NCBI GenBank assembly: GCA_947623805.1 | Contig: CANQHZ010000002.1 | Span: 1 to 64,000, forward strand | Length of the DNA stretch: 64,000 bases | Origin: an uncultured Lachnospiraceae bacterium | GTDB taxonomy: Bacteria > Bacillota > Clostridia > Lachnospirales > Lachnospiraceae | Direction: 5' to 3' | Shown: in pieces, positions 27,242 to 35,842 of the stretch | How positions within the stretch are numbered: position 1 is the first letter of the stretch | How the letters are laid out: every line of letters begins with the position of its first letter | Made by a program: the position numbers and the translations under genes | The notes under the pieces: model-generated | The model's input: only the letters and a program-made list of their open reading frames with translations | What the model was told of the DNA's origin: nothing | Databases searched by the model: none

Positions 27242-27604
27242 ATGATGGATTATATAAACGCATTTTGGATAGGCGGAGCGATATGCGCACTGGCGCAGAT
27301 ATTTCTTGACCGCACTAAAATGCTGCCTGGGCGCGTGATGGTACTCTTGGTGTGCCTTGGCGCATTTATAAGCTTTTTGGGACTGTACGAGCCGTTTGCC
27401 GAATACGCAGGCGCAGGAGCAAACGTCCCACTTTTAGGCTACGGAAATATACTCATGAAAGGAATAAAAGAGGCGGTTGACAAGGACGGTTTTATAGGAC
27501 TTTTTAAAGGCGGTTTCACAAACGGAGCAGTAGGCTGCAGCGCAGCGCTTGTTTTTGGGTACCTCGCAAGCCTCGTATTTAAGTCAAAGGTAAAAAAAGC
27601 TTAA
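27242..27604 (+). CDS. spoVAE: Stage V sporulation protein AE
   Basis: About 120 residues (ATG 27242 preferred; GTG 27230 is only 3 bases from the GAAAGG site). Three to four membrane helices carry the SpoVAE signature: FWIGGAICALAQIFLDRTK, LGLYEPFAEYAGAGANVPLLGYGN and GLFKGGFTNGAVG. SpoVA membrane proteins form the dipicolinic acid channel of the spore. It is separated from spoVAD by ridA, aroK and a hypothetical gene, which is unusual. Confidence 0.92.
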   Translation: MMDYINAFWIGGAICALAQIFLDRTKMLPGRVMVLLVCLGAFISFLGLYEPFAEYAGAGANVPLLGYGNILMKGIKEAVDKDGFIGLFKGGFTNGAVGCSAALVFGYLASLVFKSKVKKA

Positions 27605-27614
27605 GCGGCAGGCA

Positions 27615-28121
27615 CTATTCCTCAAAATCAATCCCCATATCGGTGAAAAGCTTGCGCACATACGCATCCCAGATACGCTCGGCGCTCTTGTCCATTATAA
27701 AAGTATCAAAAGCAATGCCGGTTACGCAACTTACGCGGGCATTCTCATAGCGCACATTAATCACAAATGAGCGTATCAAGTTCGCCGCCACTTCGCATTC
27801 GTCGTCGCCCGCAAGCTTTTCCACGAGTTTTCGACTGGCTCTTAACGTCACACGAAACGCCACAGGCGTCTTTTTGCCTTTAATAAGCTGAAAGCACACA
27901 GGCCGAATATCGCGCCATTTGGAAAACTCTGAAAGCCCGTCACTCTCACTCAACTCTTTAATCTCATCATCACTGAAAAATTCCCTCACAATACGCCCGT
28001 CAATATGAAAAGCATTAAAGGTAGTCACAGCCGCCTCCTCAACTTCAAAATCATCAAATCCACTATTGACCAAAAGCATATTCATAAAATTCTTTGTATT
28101 CTTAATTTGCAGCGCAATCAT
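27615..28121 (-). CDS. DUF5721-like hypothetical protein
   Basis: 168 residues from the ATG at 28121, which is preceded by GGGGG; the longer ORF-track start lacks a ribosome binding site. It resembles a Lachnospiraceae family of unknown function (DUF5721): MIALQIKNTKNFMNMLL, FNAFHIDGRI, FQLIKGKKTPVAFRVTL and a C-terminal DTFIMDKSAERIWDAYVRKLF. No membrane segment or enzyme motif. It is convergent with spoVAE (11 bases apart). Confidence 0.65.
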   Translation of the reverse strand: MIALQIKNTKNFMNMLLVNSGFDDFEVEEAAVTTFNAFHIDGRIVREFFSDDEIKELSESDGLSEFSKWRDIRPVCFQLIKGKKTPVAFRVTLRASRKLVEKLAGDDECEVAANLIRSFVINVRYENARVSCVTGIAFDTFIMDKSAERIWDAYVRKLFTDMGIDFEE

Positions 28122-28337
28122 AAAATCCCCCGATATATTTTTAAAGTCTTGGTAAATATCACAAAAATTCACAATACAGGTAATATAGCATAAAGAAAAA
28201 CTAAAAAACATCTTAATTTTAACATAAACATAACAATATGTAAAATACCTCTTTTCAAAAACATAACAATGTGCTACTATGTAATATAGTAATCAAAACT
28301 GCATAAAATGGTTAATAAAAATGGAAGGTGTAATTAT

Positions 28338-29177
28338 ATGAGCTATAAAATAATACTTGACAGCTGCGGAGAACTGCCAAAGGACTTAAAGGATGACCCG
28401 CGTTTTGAGCGCGTACCGCTAACGCTTATAGTGGGCGACACATACGAAAAGCTTGACGATGAAAACTTTGACCAAAGAGAATTTCTCGACGCCGTAGCAG
28501 CCTGTCCCACATGCCCCAAATCGGCATGTCCCTCGCCGGAGCGGTACATGCAGTCATATCAGACAGCTGCGGACCATGTATATGCGATAGCGCTGTCCTC
28601 GCAGCTTAGCGGCAGCTACAATAGCGCTGTCCTCGGCAAAAAGCTTTACCACGAAAAATTCGGCAAAAAGGATATCTGCGTAGTGGACTCAAAATCAGCC
28701 TCATGCGGACAGACACAGATTTTATACAAGATAGTCGAATGGGAGGAGGCAGGTTTCTCATTTGATGAAATCACAAAAAAAATTGAGGAGTACGTAAAAG
28801 GACTGCATACCTATTTTGTCCTCGAAAACCTTGAAACCCTGAGAAAAAACGGACGCCTTTCATCGGTAAAGGCATTTGTGGCGTCGACGCTTAATATCAA
28901 ACCCGTGATGGGCGCAGACCAAGGCACGATAATACAGCTCGGACAGGGTTTAGGAATGAAGAAAGCGCTTGCCAAAATGGTAGAATACGCCATTAAAGAC
29001 GCGGTGGACACTGAAAAAAAGGCGGCTATGATTTCACACTGCAATAATCCGAGTGCAGCACAAAGCGTAAAAGAACAGCTTGAGGAAAAGGCAAAATTCG
29101 CTAAAATCCAGATTATGGACACAGGCGGCATAAGCAGCATGTACGCAAACGACGGAGGAGTAATCCTTACGATATAA
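28338..29177 (+). CDS. DegV family fatty-acid-binding protein
   Basis: 279 residues. The start at ATG 28338 follows GGAAGG. The family core is visible: IILDSCGELP, the TSCPSPERY-like PKSACPSPERY, AIALSSQLSGSYNSAV and VVDSKSASCGQ, then LRKNGRLSSVKAFVASTLNIKPV. DegV (FakB-like) proteins bind a fatty acid, and in some species present it to the FakA kinase; no fakA is nearby. Confidence 0.93.
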   Translation: MSYKIILDSCGELPKDLKDDPRFERVPLTLIVGDTYEKLDDENFDQREFLDAVAACPTCPKSACPSPERYMQSYQTAADHVYAIALSSQLSGSYNSAVLGKKLYHEKFGKKDICVVDSKSASCGQTQILYKIVEWEEAGFSFDEITKKIEEYVKGLHTYFVLENLETLRKNGRLSSVKAFVASTLNIKPVMGADQGTIIQLGQGLGMKKALAKMVEYAIKDAVDTEKKAAMISHCNNPSAAQSVKEQLEEKAKFAKIQIMDTGGISSMYANDGGVILTI

Positions 29178-29179
29178 TT

Positions 29180-29911
29180 TTACGTCATTGTACTGTCAAT
29201 GCTTGCCTTGTGCATTTTAAATTTTCTGCTGTTGAACAAGGATATACGAAAAGCGCGGTAATCCAGCATTATTATGGTGAAGGGCATTACTATGCTCACA
29301 TATTTGAAATTCACGAAACAGTCCTTGTTTATGAGCTTAAACTCATCATGCGGCTCAAGGATTTGCCTAATTGCGGAAATATCATCGTCTGTCTCTAAGG
29401 CAGTCCCTCCGGAAATGAACAGCGTATATTTGCCGCTTGCGTTTGGATTATCCGACGGTACGGCATACATAAGCTGGTCTTTTGGCACAGGCTGTACCAT
29501 GCCGTTTATATGCACAGGCAAGGTTACGACATTTCCCAATACGTTTTTATCTCCCAATGCCAGAAATTCCGGCAAGGGGTCTGGAATGTACGGCTTTTTT
29601 GCATGGATTACATACGGCGGCAGATTTTTAAGAGCGGTATAGTCATATTTTGATGAATACAGCACCAGTGGGGCATTAAACCCCATTTCATCGAGACGTC
29701 CGATAATCTCTTTTACAAGCCCCTCGCGTGAGCACATATCCATAAAGACAATGTTGTATTTCAGCGGATTTTTCAAGAAATGTTCTTTGTCGCCAAACGA
29801 TTCGATATACAGAATATTCGGAGTCCCGGAGCGTTTGTCCGATTCCCTTGAAAGCAGCCTCTCTAAGTGTTTTCTGTCAGCTACATTGTCATCGCAAACC
29901 GCAACGTGCAT
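29180..29911 (-). CDS. LytTR-type response regulator
   Basis: 243 residues. The receiver domain has the acidic pair CDDN near residue 7 and the phosphoacceptor Asp in YNIVFMDM near residue 57; the later SSKYDY and AKKPY elements match the conserved Ser and Lys. The C-terminal ~110 residues are LytTR-like (FKLINKDCFVNFKYVSIV, equivalent to the LVN motif), though divergent. No sensor kinase is adjacent. It is convergent with degV, with stops 3 bases apart. Confidence 0.75.
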   Translation of the reverse strand: MHVAVCDDNVADRKHLERLLSRESDKRSGTPNILYIESFGDKEHFLKNPLKYNIVFMDMCSREGLVKEIIGRLDEMGFNAPLVLYSSKYDYTALKNLPPYVIHAKKPYIPDPLPEFLALGDKNVLGNVVTLPVHINGMVQPVPKDQLMYAVPSDNPNASGKYTLFISGGTALETDDDISAIRQILEPHDEFKLINKDCFVNFKYVSIVMPFTIIMLDYRAFRISLFNSRKFKMHKASIDSTMT

Positions 29912-29964
29912 AAATTATTCCTCCCAACAAAATGATATCAACCGCAGACTACAAAGGCGGTATT

Positions 29965-30261
29965 CTACATGATAGAAAATTCGACAGGTCCGAACCAGAT
30001 AAATGCCGCTACCGCCGCTGCCTCCAGCACAAGAATGGCGGGCATGCCATACACAAAATACCAGTGCTTTGTCTTATGGTGAAAAAATCTCATGCCTATA
30101 ATCGAACCAAGGCTGCCGCCGATAATTGCGACGACAAAAAGGGTAGACTCTGAAATCCTCCAGAGTCTTTTTACCGCTCTATGCTTGTCAATTCCCATAA
30201 GCGCAAATCCAATGATATTCATAATCAATAAATAAGACGCAATAATTCCAATTACAACCAT
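29965..30261 (-). CDS. DUF1294 membrane protein
   Basis: 98 residues with three membrane helices and the typical DUF1294 motif FALMGIDKHRAVKRLWRISE followed by GGSLGSIIGMRFFHHKTKHWYF. Function unknown. It lies between argG and the LytTR regulator on the same strand. Confidence 0.85.
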   Translation of the reverse strand: MVVIGIIASYLLIMNIIGFALMGIDKHRAVKRLWRISESTLFVVAIIGGSLGSIIGMRFFHHKTKHWYFVYGMPAILVLEAAAVAAFIWFGPVEFSIM

Positions 30262-30331
30262 ATGTCAGCATTTCACCCTTTTTAAATCACAACATTACAG
30301 CTCTTAATTTGCTGTTTATTTATATTGTCAA

Positions 30332-31555
30332 TCAGTTTTTTCCATTTTCGTTCTGCTGCATCTTCATGGCGCGAACCTTGCATGAAAGTCCGAACAGGTT
30401 GATAAAGCCCTCGGCGTCGTGGTGGTCGTACAAATCGCCGGTAGTAAACGACGCAATGCTTTCATTATATAAGCTGTAAGGACTTGTCTCGCCGGCCTTG
30501 ACGATATTGCCCTTGTAAAGCTTAAACTTAACCTCGCCTGTAACATATTCCTGCGTTTTTTCAATAAACGCTTGAATAGCCTCGCGTTTGGGAGTGAACC
30601 ATTTGCCCTCATATACAGTGTCTGCAAGCTTGTTGCCCATTTCTTTTTTCAGCGTGTATGTATCGCGGTCGAGAATAAGCTCCTCAAGCTGCTGATGAGC
30701 CTCCATGAGAATAGTGCCGCCGGGGGTTTCGTATACGCCGCGCGATTTCATGCCTACTACGCGGTTTTCGACAATGTCCACAATGCCTATGCCGTGCTTG
30801 CCGCCGAGTTTGTTCAGTTCCCTGATAATGTCGGAAACTTTCATCTTTTTGCCGTTTACTGATGTCGGCACGCCTTTTTCAAACGTCATAGTTACGTATT
30901 CACCCTCGTCGGGCGCCTTTTCAGGTGTGGTGCCAAGCACAAGGAGATGGTCGTAATTCGGCTCGTTTGCAGGGTCCTCAAGCTCCAAGCCCTCATGGCT
31001 TATGTGCCAGATATTCCTGTCGCGGCTGTATGATGAGTCCGCAGAGAAAGGCAGATGTATGCCATGCGCCTTGCAGTATTCAATCTCGGACTCGCGTGAA
31101 TCCATAGTCCACTTGTCATTTCTCCAAGCGGCAATAATCTTGATATCGGGCGCGAGCGCCTTTATGCCAAGCTCGAAACGTATCTGGTCGTTGCCCTTTC
31201 CAGTAGCGCCGTGGCAGATAGCCGTAGCGCCCTCTTTTCTTGCAATCTCCACAAGTTTCTTTGCGATAAGGGGCCTTGCCATTGAAGTGCCGAGAAGATA
31301 TTTGTTTTCGTATATGGCGTTTGCCTGTACGCAGGGAACGATATACTCATCGCAAAATTCGTCGACTACATTCTCAATGTAAAGCTTTTCGGCGCCGCAG
31401 GATTTTGCCCTTTCCTCGAGCCCGTCAAGCTCCTCCTCCTGACCGCAGTCAACGCAGACGCAGATTACCTCGTAATCAAAATTTTCCTTAAGCCAGGGAA
31501 TGATGGCGGTAGTGTCCAGACCGCCCGAATAAGCAAGTACAACCTTTTCTTTCAT
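30332..31555 (-). CDS. argG: Argininosuccinate synthase
   Basis: 407 residues from ATG 31555, with GGAGG ten bases upstream; the TTG used by the ORF track is too close to that site. The ATP-pyrophosphatase motif is [10 protein letters not shown], and [13 protein letters not shown] and the EGKWFTPKR segment are typical. It joins citrulline and aspartate in arginine synthesis. It is transcribed away from argJ-argB-argD, with vapBC and a GNAT gene in between; argH, argF and argC are not in the window. Confidence 0.96.
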   Translation of the reverse strand: MKEKVVLAYSGGLDTTAIIPWLKENFDYEVICVCVDCGQEEELDGLEERAKSCGAEKLYIENVVDEFCDEYIVPCVQANAIYENKYLLGTSMARPLIAKKLVEIARKEGATAICHGATGKGNDQIRFELGIKALAPDIKIIAAWRNDKWTMDSRESEIEYCKAHGIHLPFSADSSYSRDRNIWHISHEGLELEDPANEPNYDHLLVLGTTPEKAPDEGEYVTMTFEKGVPTSVNGKKMKVSDIIRELNKLGGKHGIGIVDIVENRVVGMKSRGVYETPGGTILMEAHQQLEELILDRDTYTLKKEMGNKLADTVYEGKWFTPKREAIQAFIEKTQEYVTGEVKFKLYKGNIVKAGETSPYSLYNESIASFTTGDLYDHHDAEGFINLFGLSCKVRAMKMQQNENGKN

Positions 31556-31590
31556 AGAAATCAATCCTCCGTTTTTTTTATTTTTATATT

Positions 31591-31650
31591 TTGCCGCCTT
31601 AGTGGTTTAAATAACAACAAAAACGCGTCCGTTCTCCACGCGGCGGCATA
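31591..31650 (-). promoter_or_regulatory. Structured leader of argG
   Basis: On the minus strand TGCCGCC (31643-31649) can pair with GGCGGCA (31592-31598). Inside lies CGCGT...ACGCG followed by TTTTTG, a short terminator-like hairpin. Together they suggest an attenuator-like leader 40 to 90 bases upstream of the argG start codon. The rest of the gap 31556-31931 is AT-rich and contains several TGAAT/ATTCA-like half sites (31696-31800) that might be ArgR boxes; this is uncertain. Confidence 0.4.
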
Positions 31651-31843
31651 AATTTCGGACTTAAAACAAATATACATCATTATCTAACATAAATCAAGTG
31701 AAAATTTATGCATTATTTATGCGAAAGCTATGGGCAAATTTGAATAAAATAAATGAAATAAAAGCTAAGCGAAAATAAAATAATGAATATTATGCGCGAC
31801 AAAAGCATAAAAATACAACGCGGTACAAAAATACCAAGATTTA

Positions 31844-31872
31844 TTGATAAATACCCCCTTTTTTGTTATACT
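31844..31872 (+). promoter_or_regulatory. Sigma-A promoter of vapBC
   Basis: TTGATA at 31844-31849, a 17-base spacer and TATACT at 31867-31872, about 60 bases before the antitoxin start codon. Confidence 0.75.
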
Positions 31873-31931
31873 AACTACACAGACACAGAAAAATAATTTT
31901 ATATATTTTATTCTGAAAGAGAGGTATTTCT

Positions 31932-32174
31932 ATGTCATATGAAATGCTGGAAAAAGAGCTTAAAGATTTGCCGGAGGCGAGTCTTAATGATTTGATTGAG
32001 TATATAAAGTTTTTAAAATTTAAGCTTTTAAATGCGGGCGATAATTTATCCGACGCATCTTCCGCTGCTGTAGAAAGAAAACATTCTCAAAGAAAATTAG
32101 GCGTTTTGCAGGGGACATTTGTCATGAGTGATGACTTTGACGAAACTCCGGACTGCTTTAAGGAGTATATGTAA
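31932..32174 (+). CDS. DUF2281-type antitoxin
   Basis: 80 residues. The C-terminus (LGVLQGTFVMSDDFDETPDCFKEYM) is the characteristic toxin-binding tail of DUF2281 antitoxins, and the N-terminal helix (LEKELKDLPEASLNDLIEYIKFLK) fits. It is one base from the PIN toxin gene that follows, the normal antitoxin-toxin order. It would also autorepress the operon. Confidence 0.85.
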   Translation: MSYEMLEKELKDLPEASLNDLIEYIKFLKFKLLNAGDNLSDASSAAVERKHSQRKLGVLQGTFVMSDDFDETPDCFKEYM

Positions 32175-32175
32175 T

Positions 32176-32553
32176 ATGTATTTGTTGGACACGCATACGT
32201 TGCTTTGGGCATTGTTTGATGAAAATTCGCTGTCAGAGAACGCTAAAAAAATTATTTTGGATGACAATGACATATTTGTAAGCATTGCGTCGTTATGGGA
32301 AATAGCCATAAAACAGAGTATAGGGAAATTACAGATAAATGAATCTATCGAAACTATTGCTCGAATATGTGATGAGGAGGATTTTTATATGCTTTCCATA
32401 ATGCCTGTACATTTGGATTATCTAAAGCAGCTCCCACGTATACATGGGGACCCTTTTGATAGGCTTATTATATCACAGGCAGTTTCGGAAAAGCTTATTA
32501 TTGTTACAAAAGATTCCAAAATTCCGTTATATGGAATTAAAACAATATGGTAG
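32176..32553 (+). CDS. vapC: PIN-domain (VapC-type) toxin
   Basis: 125 residues from ATG 32176, after AGGAG. The PIN acidic residues are in place: LLDTHTLLWAL, SIASLWEIAIK, DPFDRLIISQA and VTKDSKI. Such toxins are RNases, often cutting tRNA or rRNA. The ORF-track start (32128) lies inside the antitoxin gene and is not needed. The pair sits between the two arginine operons. Confidence 0.92.
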   Translation: MYLLDTHTLLWALFDENSLSENAKKIILDDNDIFVSIASLWEIAIKQSIGKLQINESIETIARICDEEDFYMLSIMPVHLDYLKQLPRIHGDPFDRLIISQAVSEKLIIVTKDSKIPLYGIKTIW

Positions 32554-32796
32554 TTAAACAGCCTTTGCACATTTTTGATGTGGAGGCTGTTTTTTTGCCG
32601 TGTCAGATTTACAGCTTGACAAATCCGCCTGAAAGTGTAAAATAAACACATGACTGAATAATATGCACAAATAATGAATAAAAATACAGGAATTAATTTC
32701 ACACAAAAACAGTTGTTTTTCCGCCGATAATATACTATTATATAAATATTGCGGCTAACGGGAAATTTAGGATTATAGAAATGGGGTAGCGCACAA

Positions 32797-33240
32797 ATGG
32801 TAAGATTGATGACTATAGCCGATTATGAGCAGGTACACGCGCTTTGGATGCGGATAAAGGGCTTTGCGATACGCAGCATAGACGACTCACGGGAGGGCGT
32901 TGAAAAATTTATAAAACGTAATCCGAACACGAGTGTAGTGGCGGTTGAGGACGACAGGATTGTAGGCGCGATACTTTGCGGACATGACGGCAGGAGAGGC
33001 TGTCTGTATCATGTATGCGTGGACCCTGATTACCGCAGACGCGGCATAGGTAAGTCGATGGTGGTGTTTTGCATGGATGCGCTAAAAAAAGAGGGGATAA
33101 ATAAGGTAAGTCTTATTGCTTTCACCAAGAATGATATAGGAAATGCGTTTTGGCATAATGTAGGCTGGGTACAGCGCGAGGACCTGAATTATTACGATTT
33201 TGTCTTAAACAGAGAAAATATAGAGGCATTTAATAATTAG
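32797..33240 (+). CDS. GNAT family N-acetyltransferase
   Basis: 147 residues. The acetyl-CoA binding motif A is VCVDPDYRRRGIGKSMV; motif B is AFWHNVGW. The best general match is the YpeA-like group. The substrate is unknown. It lies 68 bases upstream of argJ on the same strand, but it does not resemble N-acetylglutamate synthase. Confidence 0.85.
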   Translation: MVRLMTIADYEQVHALWMRIKGFAIRSIDDSREGVEKFIKRNPNTSVVAVEDDRIVGAILCGHDGRRGCLYHVCVDPDYRRRGIGKSMVVFCMDALKKEGINKVSLIAFTKNDIGNAFWHNVGWVQREDLNYYDFVLNRENIEAFNN

Positions 33241-33308
33241 GCAATGAACACGGTATATGTGAGAATTTAACTTTTTAATAAGTATACAGTAGAGATGGAG
33301 GAATTGTT

Positions 33309-34532
33309 ATGGAAATAATAAAGGGTGGCGTGACAGCAGCGAAAGGCTTTGAGGCAGCAGGCGTAGAGGCGCAGATAAAGTATACGGATAGAGTTGACAT
33401 GGCGCTGGTATACAGCACAGCTCCGTGCAAGGTGGCGGGCACATTTACCACAAACGTAGTAAAGGCAGGCCCAGTAATCTGGGACAGGGACATAGTGCAA
33501 AAAAGCCCATACGCACAGGCAGTAGTAGTAAACACGGGCATAGCAAACGCCTGCACAGGGCAGCAAGGCTTGGATTATTGCAGACAGGAGGCACAGACAG
33601 CGGCAGCGCTTTTAAACATTCCCGAAAATGCGGTACTCGTGGGCTCTACAGGCGTTATCGGCAAGCAGCTCCCGATAGACCGCATAAAGACAGGCATTGA
33701 GAAACTTGTAAAAGCTAAATCTGACACCACAGAGGCAGGCTCCATGGCAGCGAAAGGGATTATGACTACAGACACGGTGAGCAAGGAGATAGCGGTAAGC
33801 TTTGAAATAAACGGCAAAAAAGTCACTCTCGGCGGCATGTCCAAAGGTTCAGGCATGATACACCCCAACATGTGCACAATGCTCGCCTACATCACCACAG
33901 ACGCTGCAATCAGCAAAGAGCTTTTGCAGGAGGCGCTAAGCGCGAGCGTCACAGACACCTACAACATGATATCCGTTGACGGCGACACCTCTACTAACGA
34001 TACCTGCCTGATACTTGCAAACGCCCTCGCAGGCAACGACGAAATCACACAAAAAGGCGAAGCCTACGACAAATTTTGCGAAGCCCTCAACTATGTAAAC
34101 ACTTTCCTCGCAAAAAAAATGGCAGGCGACGGCGAAGGCGCGACAGCCCTGTTTGCGACAAAGGTATATAATGCCCCCACAAAACAAGACGCGAAAACCC
34201 TCGCCAAATCCGTAATCGGCTCAAACCTCACCAAAGCCGCAATCTACGGACACGACGCCAACTGGGGCAGAATATTGTGCGCTCTAGGCTACTCCGGCGT
34301 ACAATTCGCCCCCGAAAAAGTTGACGTATTCGTAGAAAGCAAAGCAGGCAAAATCCAGCTCTGCCAAAACGGCCTAGAAGCAGACTATAGCGAAGAACAA
34401 GCCACAAAAATCCTCTCCGAACCCGAAGTCACAGTCCTCGTAGACATGAAAAACGGCACCTCCGAAGCCACAGCCTGGGGCTGCGACCTAACCTACGATT
34501 ACGTAAAAATAAACGCTGACTACAGAAGCTAA
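33309..34532 (+). CDS. argJ: Bifunctional glutamate N-acetyltransferase / amino-acid acetyltransferase
   Basis: 407 residues, full length. ArgJ recycles acetyl groups from N-acetylornithine to glutamate. It cleaves itself before a conserved threonine; the site here reads NMCTMLAYITTDA, so the residue before the Thr is Cys rather than the usual Ala. Other motifs: GSTGVIGKQLP and DGDTSTNDTCLILAN. RBS GGAGG. From about 33.9 kb onward the coding strand becomes very A/C-rich. It is followed by the second large hairpin, then argB. Confidence 0.95.
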   Translation: MEIIKGGVTAAKGFEAAGVEAQIKYTDRVDMALVYSTAPCKVAGTFTTNVVKAGPVIWDRDIVQKSPYAQAVVVNTGIANACTGQQGLDYCRQEAQTAAALLNIPENAVLVGSTGVIGKQLPIDRIKTGIEKLVKAKSDTTEAGSMAAKGIMTTDTVSKEIAVSFEINGKKVTLGGMSKGSGMIHPNMCTMLAYITTDAAISKELLQEALSASVTDTYNMISVDGDTSTNDTCLILANALAGNDEITQKGEAYDKFCEALNYVNTFLAKKMAGDGEGATALFATKVYNAPTKQDAKTLAKSVIGSNLTKAAIYGHDANWGRILCALGYSGVQFAPEKVDVFVESKAGKIQLCQNGLEADYSEEQATKILSEPEVTVLVDMKNGTSEATAWGCDLTYDYVKINADYRS

Positions 34533-34670
34533 ATCTAAATATTTAATCCATAAAAAATAAGTTAATGTCCAATAAAAAAGACAAATAATTTATTAAACAA
34601 AAAGTCCAGTATACAAAATGTAAATAAAATAAAGATACAAAGAAACATCAACATTCCAACAACCTAGCCT

Positions 34671-34829
34671 GTCTGCGACCATACACCTCTGTCAGAACCT
34701 TGGAAAGCGTCGGCACTTAGCGAAACAAGCTGCAAAAGCGTAGCTCCTTTTGCAGCACAGTTGAGCTTAGTGTCCGCTACGCTTTCCACAGAGTGAAAAC
34801 GTGTCTGACAGAGGTGTATGGTCGCAGAC
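34671..34829 (+). repeat. Large covarying hairpin element, copy 2
   Basis: Perfect 26-base arms (GTCTGCGACCATACACCTCT... and complement) enclose the same core as copy 1 (TTGGAAAGCGTCGGCACTTAGCGAAA ... GAGCTTAGTGTCCGCTACGCTTTCCACAGAG). The nested stem here is GCTGCAAAAG / CTTTTGCAGC, instead of GCGTTAAAAG / CTTTTAACGC in copy 1. It occupies the 348-base gap 34533-34880 between argJ and argB; apart from it I see only AT-rich sequence there. Confidence 0.9.
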
Positions 34830-34880
34830 GGGCGACCTGTCAGAAAATCAAATCAAACCGAAAAGAGGTATCAACAAAAA

Positions 34881-35774
34881 ATGAATGAACAAGACATGAA
34901 CAAAATATTATCCAAAGCAGAAGTCCTAATCGAAGCCCTCCCCTACATACAGCAGTTCAACAGAAAATACATAGTAGTAAAATACGGCGGCAGCGCCATG
35001 AGCAACGCAGAACTTCAAAAAAACGTCATAAAAGACGTCACCCTCCTAAAACTCGTAGGCTTTAAACCAATAATCGTCCACGGCGGCGGCAAAGAAATCA
35101 GCCGCTGGGTAGAAAAAGTCGGCAAAGAACCAAAATTCGTAAACGGCTTGCGCGTCACAGACGATGAAACAATGGAAATCGCAGAAATGGTACTGAACAA
35201 AGTAAACAAAAGCCTAGTCACCATGGTGCAAGAGCTCGGCGTAAAAGCAGTCGGCGTAAGCGGCAAAGATGGCGGACTTTTGAAAGTAGAAAAAAAATAT
35301 TCCGACGGTCAGGACATAGGCTTTGTAGGCGACATCAAGGAAGTAAATCCCAAAGTGCTGTTTGACCTGATAGAAAAGGACTTCCTTCCAATCGTAGCGC
35401 CCATAGGCTTTGATGATAATTTCCAGACATACAACATCAACGCCGATGACGCCGCATGCGCCGTAGCCAAAGCAGTCGGCGCAGAAAAACTCGCGTTCCT
35501 CACGGACATAGAGGGACTTTATAAGGACATCAACGATAAATCCTCATTTATATCAAGACTTTCAGCCTCAAAAGCAGACGCGCTTATAGAGGAAGGCTTT
35601 ATCGGCGGAGGCATGCTGCCCAAACTCAATAATTGCACAGACGCGATACGAAACGGCGTAAACAGAGTACATATACTCGACGGACGCATTCCCCATTGCC
35701 TGCTGCTTGAAGTATTTACACGAAAAGGCATAGGCACAGCGATAATACGCGATGAAGACGTAGGAAATATGTAG
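34881..35774 (+). CDS. argB: Acetylglutamate kinase
   Basis: 297 residues from ATG 34881, after AAGAGG; the ORF-track start runs back into the hairpin element. Motifs of the amino acid kinase family: [29 protein letters not shown] and [10 protein letters not shown]. It phosphorylates N-acetylglutamate. It is probably cotranscribed with argD (68 bases apart). Confidence 0.95.
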   Translation: MNEQDMNKILSKAEVLIEALPYIQQFNRKYIVVKYGGSAMSNAELQKNVIKDVTLLKLVGFKPIIVHGGGKEISRWVEKVGKEPKFVNGLRVTDDETMEIAEMVLNKVNKSLVTMVQELGVKAVGVSGKDGGLLKVEKKYSDGQDIGFVGDIKEVNPKVLFDLIEKDFLPIVAPIGFDDNFQTYNINADDAACAVAKAVGAEKLAFLTDIEGLYKDINDKSSFISRLSASKADALIEEGFIGGGMLPKLNNCTDAIRNGVNRVHILDGRIPHCLLLEVFTRKGIGTAIIRDEDVGNM

Positions 35775-35842
35775 AGACGAAAGACAATTGAATAAAGTCT
35801 CTCAAATGCGTGATATAATATAACAGAAACGGAGTGAAAATA

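Noticed and set aside
30145-30172. Terminator-like hairpin GACTCTG...CAGAGTC-TTTTT on the + strand
   Set aside because: It lies inside the coding sequence of the minus-strand DUF1294 gene and no + strand gene ends there.
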